Shown here: positions 48,964-62,624 of the stretch, in pieces
How positions within the stretch are numbered: position 1 is the stretch's first letter
Layout: each line of letters opens with the position of its first letter
Assembly: GCA_002946415.1 (NCBI GenBank)
Contig: NJPS01000031.1
Coordinates: 1,240,001-1,304,000 of the forward strand
DNA: 64,000 nucleotides
Origin: Rutstroemia sp. NJR-2017a BVV2
Taxonomy: Eukaryota > Ascomycota > Leotiomycetes > Helotiales > Rutstroemiaceae
Reading direction: 5' to 3'
The notes under the pieces: model-generated
The model's database searches: none
What the model was told of the DNA's origin: nothing
The model's input: the letters and a program-made list of their open reading frames with translations, nothing else
Translations under genes and position numbers: made by a program

Positions 48964-49769
48964 CTATGCGACAGCAGAAGTGATCTTGACGGGGATGGTT
49001 TGGTTGGAGTAGCATCCATCGACGTGGTTTACATCGGCGCATGTGAGCGAGATGGTCTTATTTTCGGAGCGGACGATCACTGCTTGGTTGGAGCTAAGGG
49101 TTTTGTGTTAGTATCTAAGCGTCGAATAATAGGATAGAATTCATTGCATAGGCAAGGTAGGATATTTTGGAGAGGTAAGCTGGAGCGGAGGAACATACCC
49201 AGCATCAACGTAACCGTGCATCAGCTCAATAGTGAACAGAGTAAGAGAAGTGTAGGAGGTGAATTGCCAGTAGAAGTCATCCATCAATTTGTAGTTGTTG
49301 TTGCAGGGAACCCAGCCGGTGGGGAAAGAGGTGCTGGCAGCAGTGCCTTGGAAATCATCGTTACAAGCGGTGGAACTGTTGCTGTTTGGGTCGATGAAAG
49401 TGACTGTTAATTTGAGCGAATTGTTAGTGAATGTTGATGTATATATAGTTCTTGGTGAAATACGACGAATGAGAAGTTTAGAAAAACGAATCTGGAGTGC
49501 AATATATGGAGAGCAAACATACAAGAGATACTTTCATCGTAAACAGTGCGGTTCTCACTATCAACAGCAGATCTGGTGACAATGCCTTGGATAATCAAGT
49601 CCTGGAACTGAGCTGTGGCTGGCTGAGCGGCCTGAAGACGAGCCACACTTGCAGGGGCAAGATACTGCTTCTGCGCATGAGCACGAGGCGCAATGTGAGG
49701 TTTTGGGGAGACGGCATCAGCGGAGGCCACGAGACCGGCGACGAGACTGAGGAGAGTGAGGAATTGCAT
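48964..49769 (-). CDS. Small secreted cysteine-containing protein, possibly AA1-like
   Basis: Three exons (49769-49523, 49403-49199, 49093-48964) splice in frame to about 193 residues. The signal peptide is MQFLTLLSLVAGLVASADA. The mature part has four cysteines, in STACNDDF, WVPCNNNYKL, ISLTCADVN and VDGCYSNQT, plus several NxS/T sites. The order of an aromatic WxxC, then DDFYWQFTSYTSLTLFTIELMHGYVDAG, then a C-terminal paired-cysteine strand recalls Alt a 1 / AA1-like secreted fungal proteins, some of which trigger plant defence. That similarity is by eye and weak. It could equally be a lineage-specific secreted protein. No enzyme motif. Confidence 0.75.
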
Positions 49770-52700
49770 TTTGATGGATTTGCGGGAGGTTTTATTATTT
49801 TGGATAAGATGGATGATGGCGCGAGATCTTCGAATGTAGATCCAAGGGACTTTTGGTGTAGTTTGGTTTTTAGGAAGAAGGAAGTGGTTGTGGAGAGAAA
49901 GAAGGTAAACAAATGTAGTATGATGAAATGGTTGTTTATGTACTATATTATATGTACCTGGAAAGTAAAGTTGAGATATGATGAAATTTGATTCTAACAA
50001 GCGAAAGTGTTTCGTCCAGTGAAAGTGGAATTGCAAAGCTACTTGTATGTACTTCGTATTAAGAGTGAATCAAGAAGAGGGAAGCAAGGCAAGAACGACG
50101 GTGAAGATCTTTATGAATGGCGGACGAAATCAAGAAGGTCCGTGTTTTGGAGGAATCCCCTTGAATATATGAATAATGGAAATGAACACACAGGAGACGA
50201 ACAGCCGGAACGCTCTTGTTTGCAGCTCACTTGCACGACTTACTGCCTACGTACTGTACGCATCTGGTCTTACAAGGACGAAAAGGAACGTGAGATGGTG
50301 CTTGCCTGATGGATCCTTTCGCTGCTGGGTACTTTTAGTCCACTGTACGATTCTCCATAATTCCCGGTACCTTGCAGCTCCAACAAGGTAAGAGCTGGAA
50401 CATAGCACCGTAGGTGAGTGAGAAAAAGAGGGTAAACTTTGCAAGGTCCGTCTCGTCCGATGTTGTCTGTCTTGCTGTCTTTAATCCAAAAATGGGAAAA
50501 GCTGAACAGCAAGAGTGAGCCTTGACGTCAACTAAAGCAAGAGTTGACGCCTGCCACCCCAAATAACCGCGATATGGCCCTGGTCTCCCGCCGGTCCCCC
50601 GGTCATGGGAATGAGACGGGAAGTCTTACGATGAAGATGCTTACCTAAGTAAGCTTAACTTGACTTGCTCCCTGAAGGCTATGTATCCACTTGTGCGAGT
50701 CGGAATCGCATAACTTTAATATATGGATCTTGGCATCTGCATTGCAAGATGGAGATCTTCAAGATTGGATGAAGATCAAGGGGCGCCGGCTCGTGCTTGC
50801 TTGAAACATCGGTTCATGCTGCGAGGTAAGGAGGGAAACAGAGAAACAACAGCCGGTTGTACTGACACACAAACGGATAGAGCATGCGGTAGTTCGGTGG
50901 TTTTGAGAGATCTAGTATGATTTGGAACCGTTGTCGTTGTACGACTAAAGGGGTAAGTAAGATGGAGTCAAAGATGGGCTTGGTTGACCCCAATTATTTT
51001 CGTCCAGGAAATGCTAAGAAAGGAGAAAAACTTTGAAGCATCATCTATCTCACAGTTCTACAGCCCTAAGTTCCGTAATATAAGATTAAGGTGCAGGGTC
51101 GTTGCAAGTGTGTCAAAGGATGCCCCCAATCCTCTGCCGGCAGAGCATGCAACGAGCTGTTAGTGAGCATGCATAAGCGCTGCTACGCTGAGGCTGTGCA
51201 CGGTATAATGAAATGCGGAGATAAATCATGCCTCCTCAACCCAAGAAAGGATAGATCTCCCATACAATTGAGCCCCCAAAGCACCTAAAGCAGTAATGAG
51301 TTGTGCGAGCTGACCATTTTGTGATTGCGGGGTTCCTTCTTCCTTGATATGAGCTTCGTAAAACTCTCCGGTGTCAACTCTTGAGCGTTTGAAAGGTTGC
51401 AATATTACTTCCTCGGGTCTGCTGTCAGCCGATTAAGCTGTGCTGTCTACCTCTTCGATCATGGGGACCGGAAATATTATGTGCAGCTGCTTCCTGCAAA
51501 TGAATCCTTCCCACTATCGAATGTCAAATGGCTATCACCAAATCCTACAATAATCAAGCTTCCGTCTTGACCGACAGTTGGTAATCTAATCGGTGTCGAT
51601 GACCGTTCACGGGACTATTAGAGCTTGATGGTTTATCCGGGAAGCTATTTTTAGATATAGAAGATTCCCATGCCATCTCTCCGGCTCGAGCTTCAAAGGG
51701 TTGGATGAAACGGGCGTTGGGAGAAGGCAAATTGCCAAGGCCGCCGAGATTGCTGCTGTGGAACGTTTGTCGAGAGACAGTGTGCAGACTCTGCATAGTA
51801 AAACGTTACACGGTATGTTATATACCCATTGAAGCCCTTTGATTTGTCCGCATAAGAGCATTTACTTCTCAACCGCTTTCTACTCTATAGCTATTGTTGC
51901 AACCAAATCTGCTTTCGTTGTGTCGGCCCTTCGGGGGCTAAATGCCTCCCTCTTCCCTCGCCCCCAACTCCCCAAACCCATTCATTACTTGGAAATTCAT
52001 GTGATGATTGATCTCTTGGGTCGCATCGTCAGCTTCGAAGCTTCTGCCCCTCATGTAGCTATCCGGAATCTCGCGACTTAATCTGCTCGGTTGCGTCTGC
52101 AGAATCATATCTCATTCAAATGCAAGCCGCATCTTATGGACTGCTGCGCAGGAAAGGCATCTGCTGCTTCCGACGTCGGTTCTAAAAATAACGCGCGGAA
52201 AATTCAGGATGTCGCTTTTGCAACTTCAATGGGTTGGAGATTCGATAGTCAATTGCCAAGTCGTCGGGAGATGTATTCTATGGAGTCTTGTGCTATGAGT
52301 GACATTGGGGTGCAGAGTTATCATACTATCATACTATCATACTATCATACTATCATGCAGAGATGTAAGACTTACAGGTAAAGACCAACTATGAGGTATG
52401 CGGGTTCGAGATTGCGACTCTCAACGGCCGATAGGCTATATCTTATCGCTGCACGGCGTAGACGGATACCAAACATAGGAAGGCTTTCGAGGCTGCGAAG
52501 CTGTCTTACCATTCCCCTCACCGTTGTTCCAATTTTATACGCTCCATGTCGATGTTAGAGATGCAGAATTGAGGAACCTCTCGACCGACTACTTTGCGGC
52601 ATTGTTTAGTGTTGACTTCCAAGTCACTTTGCACCCGTCCGATAATCCTTCTTCTCATCTCCCGAGTAAAATTCGTGCTCACCTGCAGCAGATGAGTTTT

Positions 52701-53471
52701 CAAGAGTTGAGTGACATTATTGATCCTATCTCTAGCCAATGTCTCCACTTCCATCGCATATCTCTAGTCTCCGTTGTGAAGGTAAGCTGAGCACACCTCT
52801 GCCACTATCATACATACATTGTACATGTGAGAAAGGTTCGATATCTTGTTTTCTGCAAACTCAGAACTTGGAAAAACGAACAAAAATCGCGAGAAAGACA
52901 ATAAACAGTGAACAGTAGACAATGAATATGAGATAATAGACGGCAATATTATGTTACATTGCATTGACCCAGCCTGTTCTTCCAGAAGTCAATCGGCAGG
53001 GCCAATGATTTTCATCACTTGCCAACAGTTCGTCCCAAACCCATTTTTGCTCAGCCCCTTCTCCCCATGCCCAACCTGTCCACAAGCTGCATCTCGAGAC
53101 TTCAAGACGGCCGAATTGAGTCTCAAATTTACTCGAGTATACTATTATTATCTTTGTTCGCTGTCTGGGAACCTGTCTACTTCCGTATCCTGTATCGTCT
53201 CAGAAGCTTGCCACCATTCGAAGCATATTCGCCGAGCCAAGGTAATATTGTTTCGAAAGGTTCGGTGACGGTTGCGCTCAGGGACTGTCCTTGACCGCGT
53301 GCTCCAATCTGTTAGAATTTTAACTGGCAGGTTTGGTGCATTAACGACCGCCGACTGGCAGCACTGGCACTGGCACGCAGCAGCAAGAACTCACGGCCCC
53401 ACCATAGCACAGCCAGGCCTTGACCCGTTCGTTCTTTATTCCGTTTATTGTGTTTCGTGAGCATAATACAA
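49770..53471. other. 3.7-kb gene-poor region
   Basis: No gene supported. It contains promoters of the small secreted protein gene and of the gene starting at 53472, plus an 8-bp array at 52319-52357. Frames near 51554-52381 and 52951-53294 lack domains. Confidence 0.5.
52319..52357. repeat. tatcatac x4.8 microsatellite
   Basis: Nearly five perfect 8-bp copies. Confidence 0.9.
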
Positions 53472-56197
53472 ATGCCCTTTCCATTCAAGCATAGCAATCG
53501 TTCGAAGCAGGCATTGAACGAAGCTGCTATAGAAAGAGCGGCGGTGACTCCTTCAGCCTCGCAACAATCCTTCTCGTCTGGTTCTGGCGAGGGAAGATCC
53601 ACAACACAACATCAAACATCCTCCTCCACCACCACTGCACCATCTCACACCTACGAACAGCCCTACGACCCCCGAAATCCTGACGTCGCATCTCGTGCAG
53701 CTGCATATCAATCTTCTGGAGGCTCACCTCCTCCATCGCTGAAAACTCGATACCAACATACATATTCGCAGGAAGCTTCCCCCGCTTCCCCATCTCCAGC
53801 TGGCTCTTCTGCAGATGATCTAGTGCTCGATACCCAAAGGTTAGTCAACCAGGGTCGCAGACATACATCTCATTCTCCGGCTGTTGAACACAAGAAACGC
53901 AGCATTTTCGATCGTATGCGAGGGACAAATTCACACCGTAGCTCCGAACTCAAATCGCATCCCCCCGTCGCTACACAAGGAAGTTACAACAATAATTCAG
54001 GTGGACTGGCCCGCAGGTTGTCGCGACGACACGACGGTCCTCCGATTATACGAACTAGTCAACAAAGGGATTCTGGAGAGCAACATCAAAGGGCAGATTG
54101 GCAACCTGCAGCTCAGGGTTCCAGATCCCATCTGCCATCACCACAGGAAGGACCCGAGGACAACGGATTGGATCCATATCTCATTACGGATCCTGAAGAA
54201 GAAACACCTCAAAGCGCACAGAGTCCTATTCAGCTACGTGTACCGCGACAAAATTTGAACACAATTAGAACCGTACAAAGCGATTCTGAATCACCCCTCT
54301 ATTCGGCCGAGTCTCAGAACACTAGCCCGGACCAACAATATCAGCAATCATCAAACCAAGGGTATTACCACCGTTCGCCCGACAGCGCAAAGCAATATCA
54401 ATCACCAGACAGTGTTCTCTCTTACCAAACGCAGGACAGCGCTCAGCAGTATCAGTATCAATTACCTGAGCAAACCCACTCGCAGCAGCAATTGAATAGC
54501 CTCCCCAGCTCTCCTACGAGTCAATATCACGACCAAGATTACACCCCAGATAGTGCCACTCAGCAAGAGGACACACTTCCGCATTACAGAAACGAACAAC
54601 GACCTGGCTCAGTACAGTCAAACAACCAATCCCCTACAAGCATACACCACGCCAATCGATCAGAATACCCAGAGCGTACGACGTCGATTCAGGGCCCAAT
54701 CCAAGGATTGCCCAATACTCGACCTTTATCACAACACCTTCACATGGCACCTTCCTCCACACAACAAAACCGACGCTCTGCAGACTCCAGGCAAATAATA
54801 CAAGCCATGGCACAATCAGAGGGTAGAGACCCTCCGGCGTATCGCCAACAACAGCAGTTAAATAGCAGCCAGCCATCCCAACCCTCAGGATTAAGTCCAT
54901 TGCCTCCAGCATCCCAAGGTCAAAATTATAGAGGTGGCCCTCCACAGCGAGATCAGTATAACCCTTCCGGTGGGGGTGAGCAAGGACGAAGTACTCCACC
55001 ACCTGCGCCAGCAGATAGAGATGTTAATGAAGCATATAAAGAGCTACGTAGGTGTTTTTTGTCGAAGGATCCCCGAGTGCCACTAACAGCCCTTAAGTCC
55101 AGAAATATAAGAAGGTCAAAGGGCTTTACTTCGACAAGACAGCATCGGTCGAGTCTTTGCAGGGTCAAGTTGAACAACTACAAAATACATTGGCCAACCA
55201 ACGACTATCACAATCGCGCACCTCCCTTGACGACAATGAATACATATCACGATTTCAAAGATTAGATGGAGCCATCACGAATCTGGCTTTCAATATCAGA
55301 AAAGATTGGAGGACAGTACCGTCATGGCTATCACAATCTGTGAACCGAAACGCGATGGAGGTGGGGAAACAAGAAATGACTGCTGTGGGTAGAGCTTGTA
55401 TTACGAAATTCCTGGTGGATGAGATATTCAATAAAACTTTCCACCCAGGTCTCGATAGCGAGCTCAGCGCGTGCTTGAAGAATATCGAACAGAACATACG
55501 GCGCTTCTCCCCGGCTCTCAGCAACCAGGAGGAATCCGATGCCTTGACTGCTAAAGTAGTACAGTGGAGGCTAACAACGTTGGATGGTCTACGAGACACT
55601 TTAGACTCGATTGAAAGTGAGGGGCATAAAAAGGAGTTTTCTCAAATGACTACCAGCAACCTGACGGCCACTTTAATCAACTTTCTTGGCGAACCAGTTC
55701 CAGGCGGAATTGAGGAGTTCTCAACTACAATTGTTGAATTGGCTGTGAGCATTGCGGCGAATATTCCACTCGAGAGTCGAGATATATCAGTCACATACCC
55801 CATGCCCAACGATTTTGTACAGACAACTGTTATGAAAGTCGAAGCCGGCATTCCTACTCTCGATCATCCAGGCGCGGAAACGAATGGCCTCGATTCGAGC
55901 AGTATTGGTAGCGTCGACAAGGACGACAGTCCGAAAGAAGAGCAGAAATCTCACGCGAAACTCACAAAAGAGAAATCCTCCAAAGGGCCGGGCATGCTGC
56001 AAGCGATGATGGGGGGTGGAGGAGGAGGCCCCCCTGGAAAGAAGATGAGTGTTAGTAGTCAGGGTGGTCAGGAGGGCGCGGGAGAGAAATCGAAGAACGA
56101 AGATGGGGCTCAAAAGGTGCGGTTTGCTGGTTTTATGGGTGTAGAAGTTAGAGGGAGACAGGTGTTACTCAAGTCGCCGATTTGGACATTGGGTTAG
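53472..56197 (+). CDS. Large Gln/Ser/Pro-rich protein with conserved C-terminal helical region
   Basis: Two exons (53472-55047, 55098-56197; a 50-nt intron) give about 891 residues. I do not recognise a named family. Residues 1-500 are disordered and rich in Gln, Ser, Pro and Tyr, with short repeats such as SPDS and QYQ. After the intron, ELLQKYKKVKGLYFDKTASV and LQGQVEQLQNTLANQRLSQS form a predicted coiled coil. The next ~250 residues look folded and helical (RLDGAITNLAFNIRKDWRTV, ACITKFLVDEIFNKTFHPGL, SACLKNIEQNIRRFSPAL). The tail is charged with a Gly-rich patch. The splice choice is set by keeping the coiled coil in frame. The ATG at 53472 (MPFPFKHSNRSK) is preferred over one eight codons upstream. 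A scaffold or adaptor role is possible but unproven. Confidence 0.75.
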
Positions 56198-59100
56198 ATT
56201 TTGGATGAGTGAGATGAGATGAGATGAGGTTATTATGTCAACTATTATGATGGAATGAATTGTTGGAACTTGTACGTAGGATGCAGCGGCTGGGATGATA
56301 TATCCCGCGTTATTGGATAGGAGATCATGAAGTTAATACGATACCATTGGTTGGTCTCTATTCAGCATTGTCACTACTGTGTCTACTGGTCAGTTTGCAC
56401 GGAGTTTTGACGTAGGTAATCTATTCAATGCCGCGCGGACCCATCGTGCTTTCGAAAATGGCGATTGCTCTGGTCTGATCTAAGTGTATGGGTCAATCAT
56501 CCACAAGTGTGGACTATGTTTTGGAGCCGGACTTATTTCCAGTATGCATGCACTAGCCAACATGAATAGATGCGGAGGGACCAGTAATCCTTCATTCATG
56601 GCGAACACGACGTGAACTCCAATCCATATCTCCTTTGTATCATTTCGTTCTCCATCCGCATCATCAAGCTTGAGTAGCTCCTTCATATACTGGCCTTGAA
56701 TGTCCTCACGACTACCTCCCTTGCGCCCTCTCTCATATCGTACTCAGCATTTTGATTCTGACATACCGAATATCCATCTACTCTCCTCGTCGCCATTTTC
56801 GATCCTTGCTCAGCAAAAGACATACCTCGTCCGTGTAGGCGTAAACCTAAGAAGCTACCTGCCCACCTATAAAACAATGCTTACCCTGAGCAATATGGCG
56901 ATTAGTATGTCTGCTGCTTGCCGTCTCTCATCTTACTCACTGTGTCCAAGAATTCATGTCCTCTAGGGTTCAGCTCCAAATGCCGCATATCGGATTGCTA
57001 CAATGGAACCGGCATCTTGTATGCTTTGTTACATGCGATGCAGAGTAAAGCTAGGCATAAGGGTCCTACAAGATAGAATGCATCATCTGGATCTCATTAC
57101 AGCTATATTTTAGGTCTTTCTCATTCTACTCAAGCTCCCGGGAGTCACTTCTGGGAATGATAAAAGCAACAATTTCGTGGCAGAACAAATTGAATGGCGG
57201 GAAAGGTTGGTTAGTAATTACATTTTCTATCAGCTGCTCGTCGTCATGTCGAATGAGCCTGATCTACTAGATCTCATGACCGGCTTACTTGACTTCACTT
57301 GGCGTGGAGAAAAACAACTTCGGTCCTATCCATCGGGATAATAGATATGGTGTCGGAAGGAATCATAGGATTCGGCATACAGGAGAGATTCACTTTTACG
57401 GCATGGGCTACAGGCATGCGGTATGCCCAATTACGACAGTTAGTAGAAGAGAGGAGGCCTATGTGACAGTCTCCTTGTTCCCTTGGGAGAGAATAGGATA
57501 AACCTATCTGGACTAAGATTTATAAATCACTCCATTTTTTTGGTGGGGAGATGACTGGCTTAAAGACGAGAATCGGGCTGTGACTGGAGGTAGGTATGTT
57601 GAATGTAGCCGAAGACGCTTTTGGGTTGGCGGGATGGTATACTTAATTACAACCCATGGTAACTTGACTGGATCTTCGGCAGCTCTCTTAAGAGTTTGAA
57701 AGGTGAATATCTCAAAGAATTAGGAAGGAGAAATATGTTTGGAAGTCTATGAATTTTCGTAGATCGACACATGTCCCTATGGCACGTGATTTTCTTTGTA
57801 GGAAGCGCCTCAAAATCATCACCTTGGTGGCAGGGTAATGGCGACTACAGTGTTGTTGGTAGTATCGTCAAAGACGCGTAAAAGCTTACATGGTCTTTAG
57901 ACAGTAACGTGAAATGCGACCTAGACCGTGAGACCATCAGGAGAGCGACCAAAATATCATGTGATAGACCAACATGATAGGCAGCCAGGTCTGAGGACCA
58001 TGTCCTTTGGCCACCTTGCTCCTTCAATCCTACGATGTTCTCTGCCCAACAAACAGTTTCTCTGTCGGAGGAAACATTGTTTTGAAGCGAAGAAAGGTGT
58101 TTTAGTACATTCGATGAAGTACCGACTCCGTTCATCCAAACAATGCCCTTTGAGACAGTCGAAGTTTCAGATTTTGACCCCTCAACAAAATGGATGAAAC
58201 ATCCAAAAGCTTTCAGCCAACAACCACCCGCGTAGCACCTTCAGTTGAAACGGAGCGAGGAAACAAATTTTGCTCGAGCACCTTATCCTTCTTACTATAA
58301 GGTAAGGTCTGGCTGATATAACTTGGGTGGGTACGTATTACAGTACCTGGGTTGTGGTATTGTCTGGCAATGGTAATCCCGACAATACTATCCACAATAT
58401 CTATTTGTATCTGGCGTTTGTGGCTGTCCATACGTCGCCACAGAACGACTGCCGAGAGCCACGAGCAGTTCGGAGATATAGGCAACCCATGTCAACATGA
58501 GGATGACAGGCTGTTGTTAGTAGGAATGGGGACCGGGGAATTTTATATTAAATGAAGGGGTGATCTACGACGATAGCATTGAATGTTATAGGGAGGTGCC
58601 GCTGGGACTCCCGCTATCGTTCCTCTCCACATTGACCTAAAGTGGGAGCTCGACAGGTACTGTACAGGAGCAGGTGCGTGCAACAAGGTTCTAGAGGCTG
58701 ACAGAGGCTTGATCGCATCGCGTAGATCATCTAGATTGAGAGCCACAAGAACTCAAGCAGCACTGACCAGTTAACTAGTCGGGAATAAACTAAATCAAGT
58801 AATGCGAAAAGCAAAATGTGGCTAATTTGCCGCTTGATAAATGTCCGTGTTACCAATGAACATCTAAAGAACGACCTTTCCTCCGCATATTCACACACTG
58901 GACACAAACACCGTTTCAGACTACACCAACAACCTTGCCTGTATTCGTCCGACTGAAGGCCTGGCAATCTGAAGGTCTTGGGATTCGTACCGTCCAGACG
59001 TGAATCGACCAGGGCAGGGCTTTTCACCTCACACATCCTATCCGTCTCTTCCTTACGGTTGTTTGTGGTTGCCTTTCGTGGCTCTCGCGTTGAAGGCTCC

Positions 59101-59963
59101 ACTGCCATTCACTCGGAAGAAGAAACTCCTCGTTTCGACTCACTTCGGACAATAGTTTGTGATTTGCAGTGGCTCTCGCGAACTAGAGCGGGGCACTTCG
59201 GGAAGTCGTAGCATTGGTAACTTCTTGGTTGGATCTGAGGGTCTCTTCACTGCCCCAGGGTCTCCAACCATGGGCCGTCTATATCGCGTGCCTGGGACGG
59301 AGTCCACTCCGCATGGGCCACAGGAAGAACAAACCAAGAAAGTATCCCTTCCCGCTCCAAAGGGTTTGTTTGGACTATGGGATGATAGTTCCGAAAGGAT
59401 GGCGGCGAGGGAGGCTGCACATGATATAAGTACCGAGGACGCCCGACATGAGAAATTTCCTCATTCGACAGATTCTTCCAAACGACGCTCTCTTTTCTTT
59501 GATCTTTCAGATCAGCATCATTTTTCACTTCTTGTAAGTATTGTCGGCCCTTTTTTACGTTTCCGTTGCACAGTGAGGATACAGATTTGGTTGTCATCTT
59601 TCGGATTCACTCCCCAAATAGCCGGAACAATAATCACCTGCACAATTTTTCGTTACTTCGGTGTCTATTGTCTGCTCAGTTGACCATGTCACGATAGATT
59701 CACTTTCACAACAGAGCTGTTGACACATTATATCATCTTCCTCATTCTTCCCCATTCCTTCCCGTTTTCCTTTACATACCATTCCAAAACCGCAAACTGG
59801 TCAAGAGGATTCAACCGCTCCTTCCAACCACACCCAGACGCAACAAACGAAACCCTTTTTACTTTATTTAAACATCTACAAAGTACAAGTACTGACTGCG
59901 AGGATCTACTGCTAGAATCCACATTCTTTTCGAACATCTTACAGCAGCTGGTCTTACTTAACG
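56198..59963. other. 3.8-kb gene-poor region upstream of GH55 gene
   Basis: No gene supported with confidence. A moderately protein-like frame at about 59159-59683 is discussed as a finding. A TATTTAAAC near 59868 is a possible TATA element for the GH55 gene. Confidence 0.5.
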
Positions 59964-62624
59964 ATGGCATCTTTTTCAATACTTACACTTCTCGTGGCTC
60001 TACGCCTCTTCTTTATTGTTTCTGGAGCACCTGCTCCTGTTCCAGTTCCCCAAACAACTGGTACTGCTACGGCTGGGACGAGCTCTAGCTACTGGTTAGC
60101 ATCAGTAAGTATATCTTGCGCCTCTAGATGAGACTTACCACGAGAAAAAGACTGACCCAATAGATCAAACGACAAGGCACTGTCGCTTATGGCGAGAGCA
60201 GCTTTCAAATCTTTCGAAATGTCAAGGACTTTGGTGCCAAGGGTGATGGTACGTTTTCTTCTGGTTCACAACCTGCATTTGCAGCATGTCTGACTTTCTT
60301 TCAGGTTCGACCGATGACACTGCCGCTATCAATCTTGCAATCTCCACTGGAAACCGATGCGGTGAAGGTTGCGACTCATCGACTGTCACTCCTGCTCTAG
60401 TCTACTTCCCGTAAGTTCTCATGGCTCATTAAGCCTTTGCTTAATCTTCTAAGTGTCCGACTCTAACCTTACTTCTATTTAGACCTGGAACCTACAAAGT
60501 ATCTAAACCAATCGTTATGTACTACTACACACAACTTGTCGGCGATGCTGTTTCTCCACCGACGATCAAAGGTGACGCGAGCTTTGCTGGAATGGCCTTA
60601 ATCGATGCGGATCCCTACAGCAACACAGGACAGAATTGGTTCGTGAATCAGAACAACTTCTTCCGCCAGGTCAGAAACTTCGTGATTGACACAACTGCAA
60701 TGCCACTTTCTACCGGAACTGGTATTCACTGGCAAGTTGCTCAAGCCACTTCATTGCAAAACATTGTTTTCAACATGAGAACCGATGGCGGATCGGCAAA
60801 CAACCACCAGGTAAGCTGCATTTTCCTTTTCATTGTCCTTTCTTCAGATGGAGAATTAGTTGGGGAGTTATCCATTCCAACGCCAACTTTTAACCCAACC
60901 ATCTTACTGCGGGATCTGACCAGGTATAGGGCATCTTCATGGACAACGGTTCGGGAGGCATGTTAGTGGATTTGACATTCAACGGCGGTAAATTTGGCGC
61001 CTTTTTCGGGAACCAACAGTTCACCTCGAGGAATCTGACCTTCAACAACTGTCAAACGGCTATTTACATGAACTGGAACTGGCTTTGGACTCTCCAAAAT
61101 ATCCAGATCAACAACTGTGGTATTGGCCTGGATATGTCCAGCGGTAGTTCAAGTGCTCGGACCGTCGGGTCTGTCACACTACTCGATAGCACGATCTCAA
61201 ATACACCAGTCGGGATAAGAGCCTGGAGCCCAGATAACAAGTGGACCAACGGAACTCTTGTCGTGGACAATGTTGACTTTTCTTCCAATGTCCCGGTTGC
61301 AATTCAAAACGCAGCAGATAACTCGACCGCTCTTGCCGGTAATACAAAGATCGGATCTTGGGTACAAGGCCGCGTCTACGCTAGTGCAAACTCTGGTAAG
61401 GTCGTTCAGGCATCTCAAACTGCTTTCACCAAGCCTGCCACCCTCCTGGACTCCACTGGTAAATTGTTTGGTCGCACCAAGCCACAATACGAGTCTTTGC
61501 CAGCCTCATCATTCTTGAGCGTCAAGGCAGCTGGCGCCAAAGGCGATGGAGTCACCGATGATACTGCTGCAATTCAAGCGATTCTTAACAAAGCCACCAC
61601 AGATCAGGTTGTTTACTTCGATCACGGTGCTTATGTTGTGACCGATACTGTCAAGGTTCCTAAGGATATCAAAATCACTGGAGAAATCTGGCCTCTCATC
61701 ATGGCGAAGGGATTCAACGATCAAGCCAACCCCAAGGCGGTCTTTCAGGTTGGCCAACCAGGAGATACTGGCTCTGTTGAGATGTCTGATCTCGTCTTTG
61801 AGACGCTCGGATCAAACCCAGGAGCTCAAATGATCGAGTGGAATGTCAAGGAGACCTCTCCAGGGTCCGCAGGAATGTGGGATGTCCATGTCAGAATTGG
61901 TGGAAGTGCTGGGACCCAACTCCAGTCAGACACCTGTGCGAAGAACCCCAACGTTACGGCAGCAGCCAATCCAAAGTGCATTGGTGCATTCATGCTACTT
62001 CATGTCACTGCAAAGGCATCCATTTACCTAGAGAACAACTGGTTTTGGGTAGCAGATCATGAACTTGATCTCTCTGATCATAACCAAATCAACATTTTCA
62101 ATGGTAGAGGAGTACTCATTTCTTCTGAGGAAGGTCCTACCTGGATGTATGGCACAAGTAGTGAACATTCTGTTCTCTACAACTATCAACTTACCAATGC
62201 TTCTAACGTCTTTATGGGAGCTATTCAAACGGAGACACCATATTATCAATCCAACCCAGATGCTTCTACTCCATTCACAATCAACGCAGCCTTCACTGAT
62301 CCAGTCATGTCAGGAACATCAGCTTCCAATAAAGCTTGGGGACTTCGCGTGGTTGACTCGGAAGACATCTTGATCGCAGGCGCAGGCTTGTACTCATTCT
62401 TCGACAACTATAACCAAGATTGTCTCGCCACTGAAAGTTGTCAAGAGAACATGCTTTCAATTGAAAATTCTAGTGGAATCCACATCTATGGATTGTCAAC
62501 CAAGGCATCAACCAACATGGTAACTGTCGATGGAAAGAGTGCTGCACTCGACAGTGACAATCGTAGCACTTTCTGTGCCACGATCGCCATGTTCATGCAA
62601 TCAGGCAATTCTACGAATTGTTAG
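59964..62624 (+). CDS. Secreted GH55 exo-beta-1,3-glucanase
   Basis: Five exons (59964-60104, 60164-60248, 60305-60410, 60483-60810, 60930-62624) give about 784 residues. The signal peptide is MASFSILTLLVALRLFFIVSG, with a KR at the start of exon 2 (IKRQGTVAYG) that could be a Kex2 site. Two pectate-lyase-like beta-helix halves each start with the family motif: VKDFGAKGDGSTDDTAAIN and VKAAGAKGDGVTDDTAAIQ. The second half contains the GH55 segments MIEWNVKETSPGSAGMWDVH, NNWFWVADHELD and EEGPTWMYGTSSEHSVLYNY, where the catalytic acid is expected. The enzyme should release glucose from beta-1,3-glucan (callose, fungal wall or reserve glucan). Full family length, no defects. Confidence 0.95.

Noticed and set aside
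52319..52357. CRISPR-like or direct-repeat array
   Set aside because: Contiguous 8-bp microsatellite without spacers, in a eukaryotic genome.
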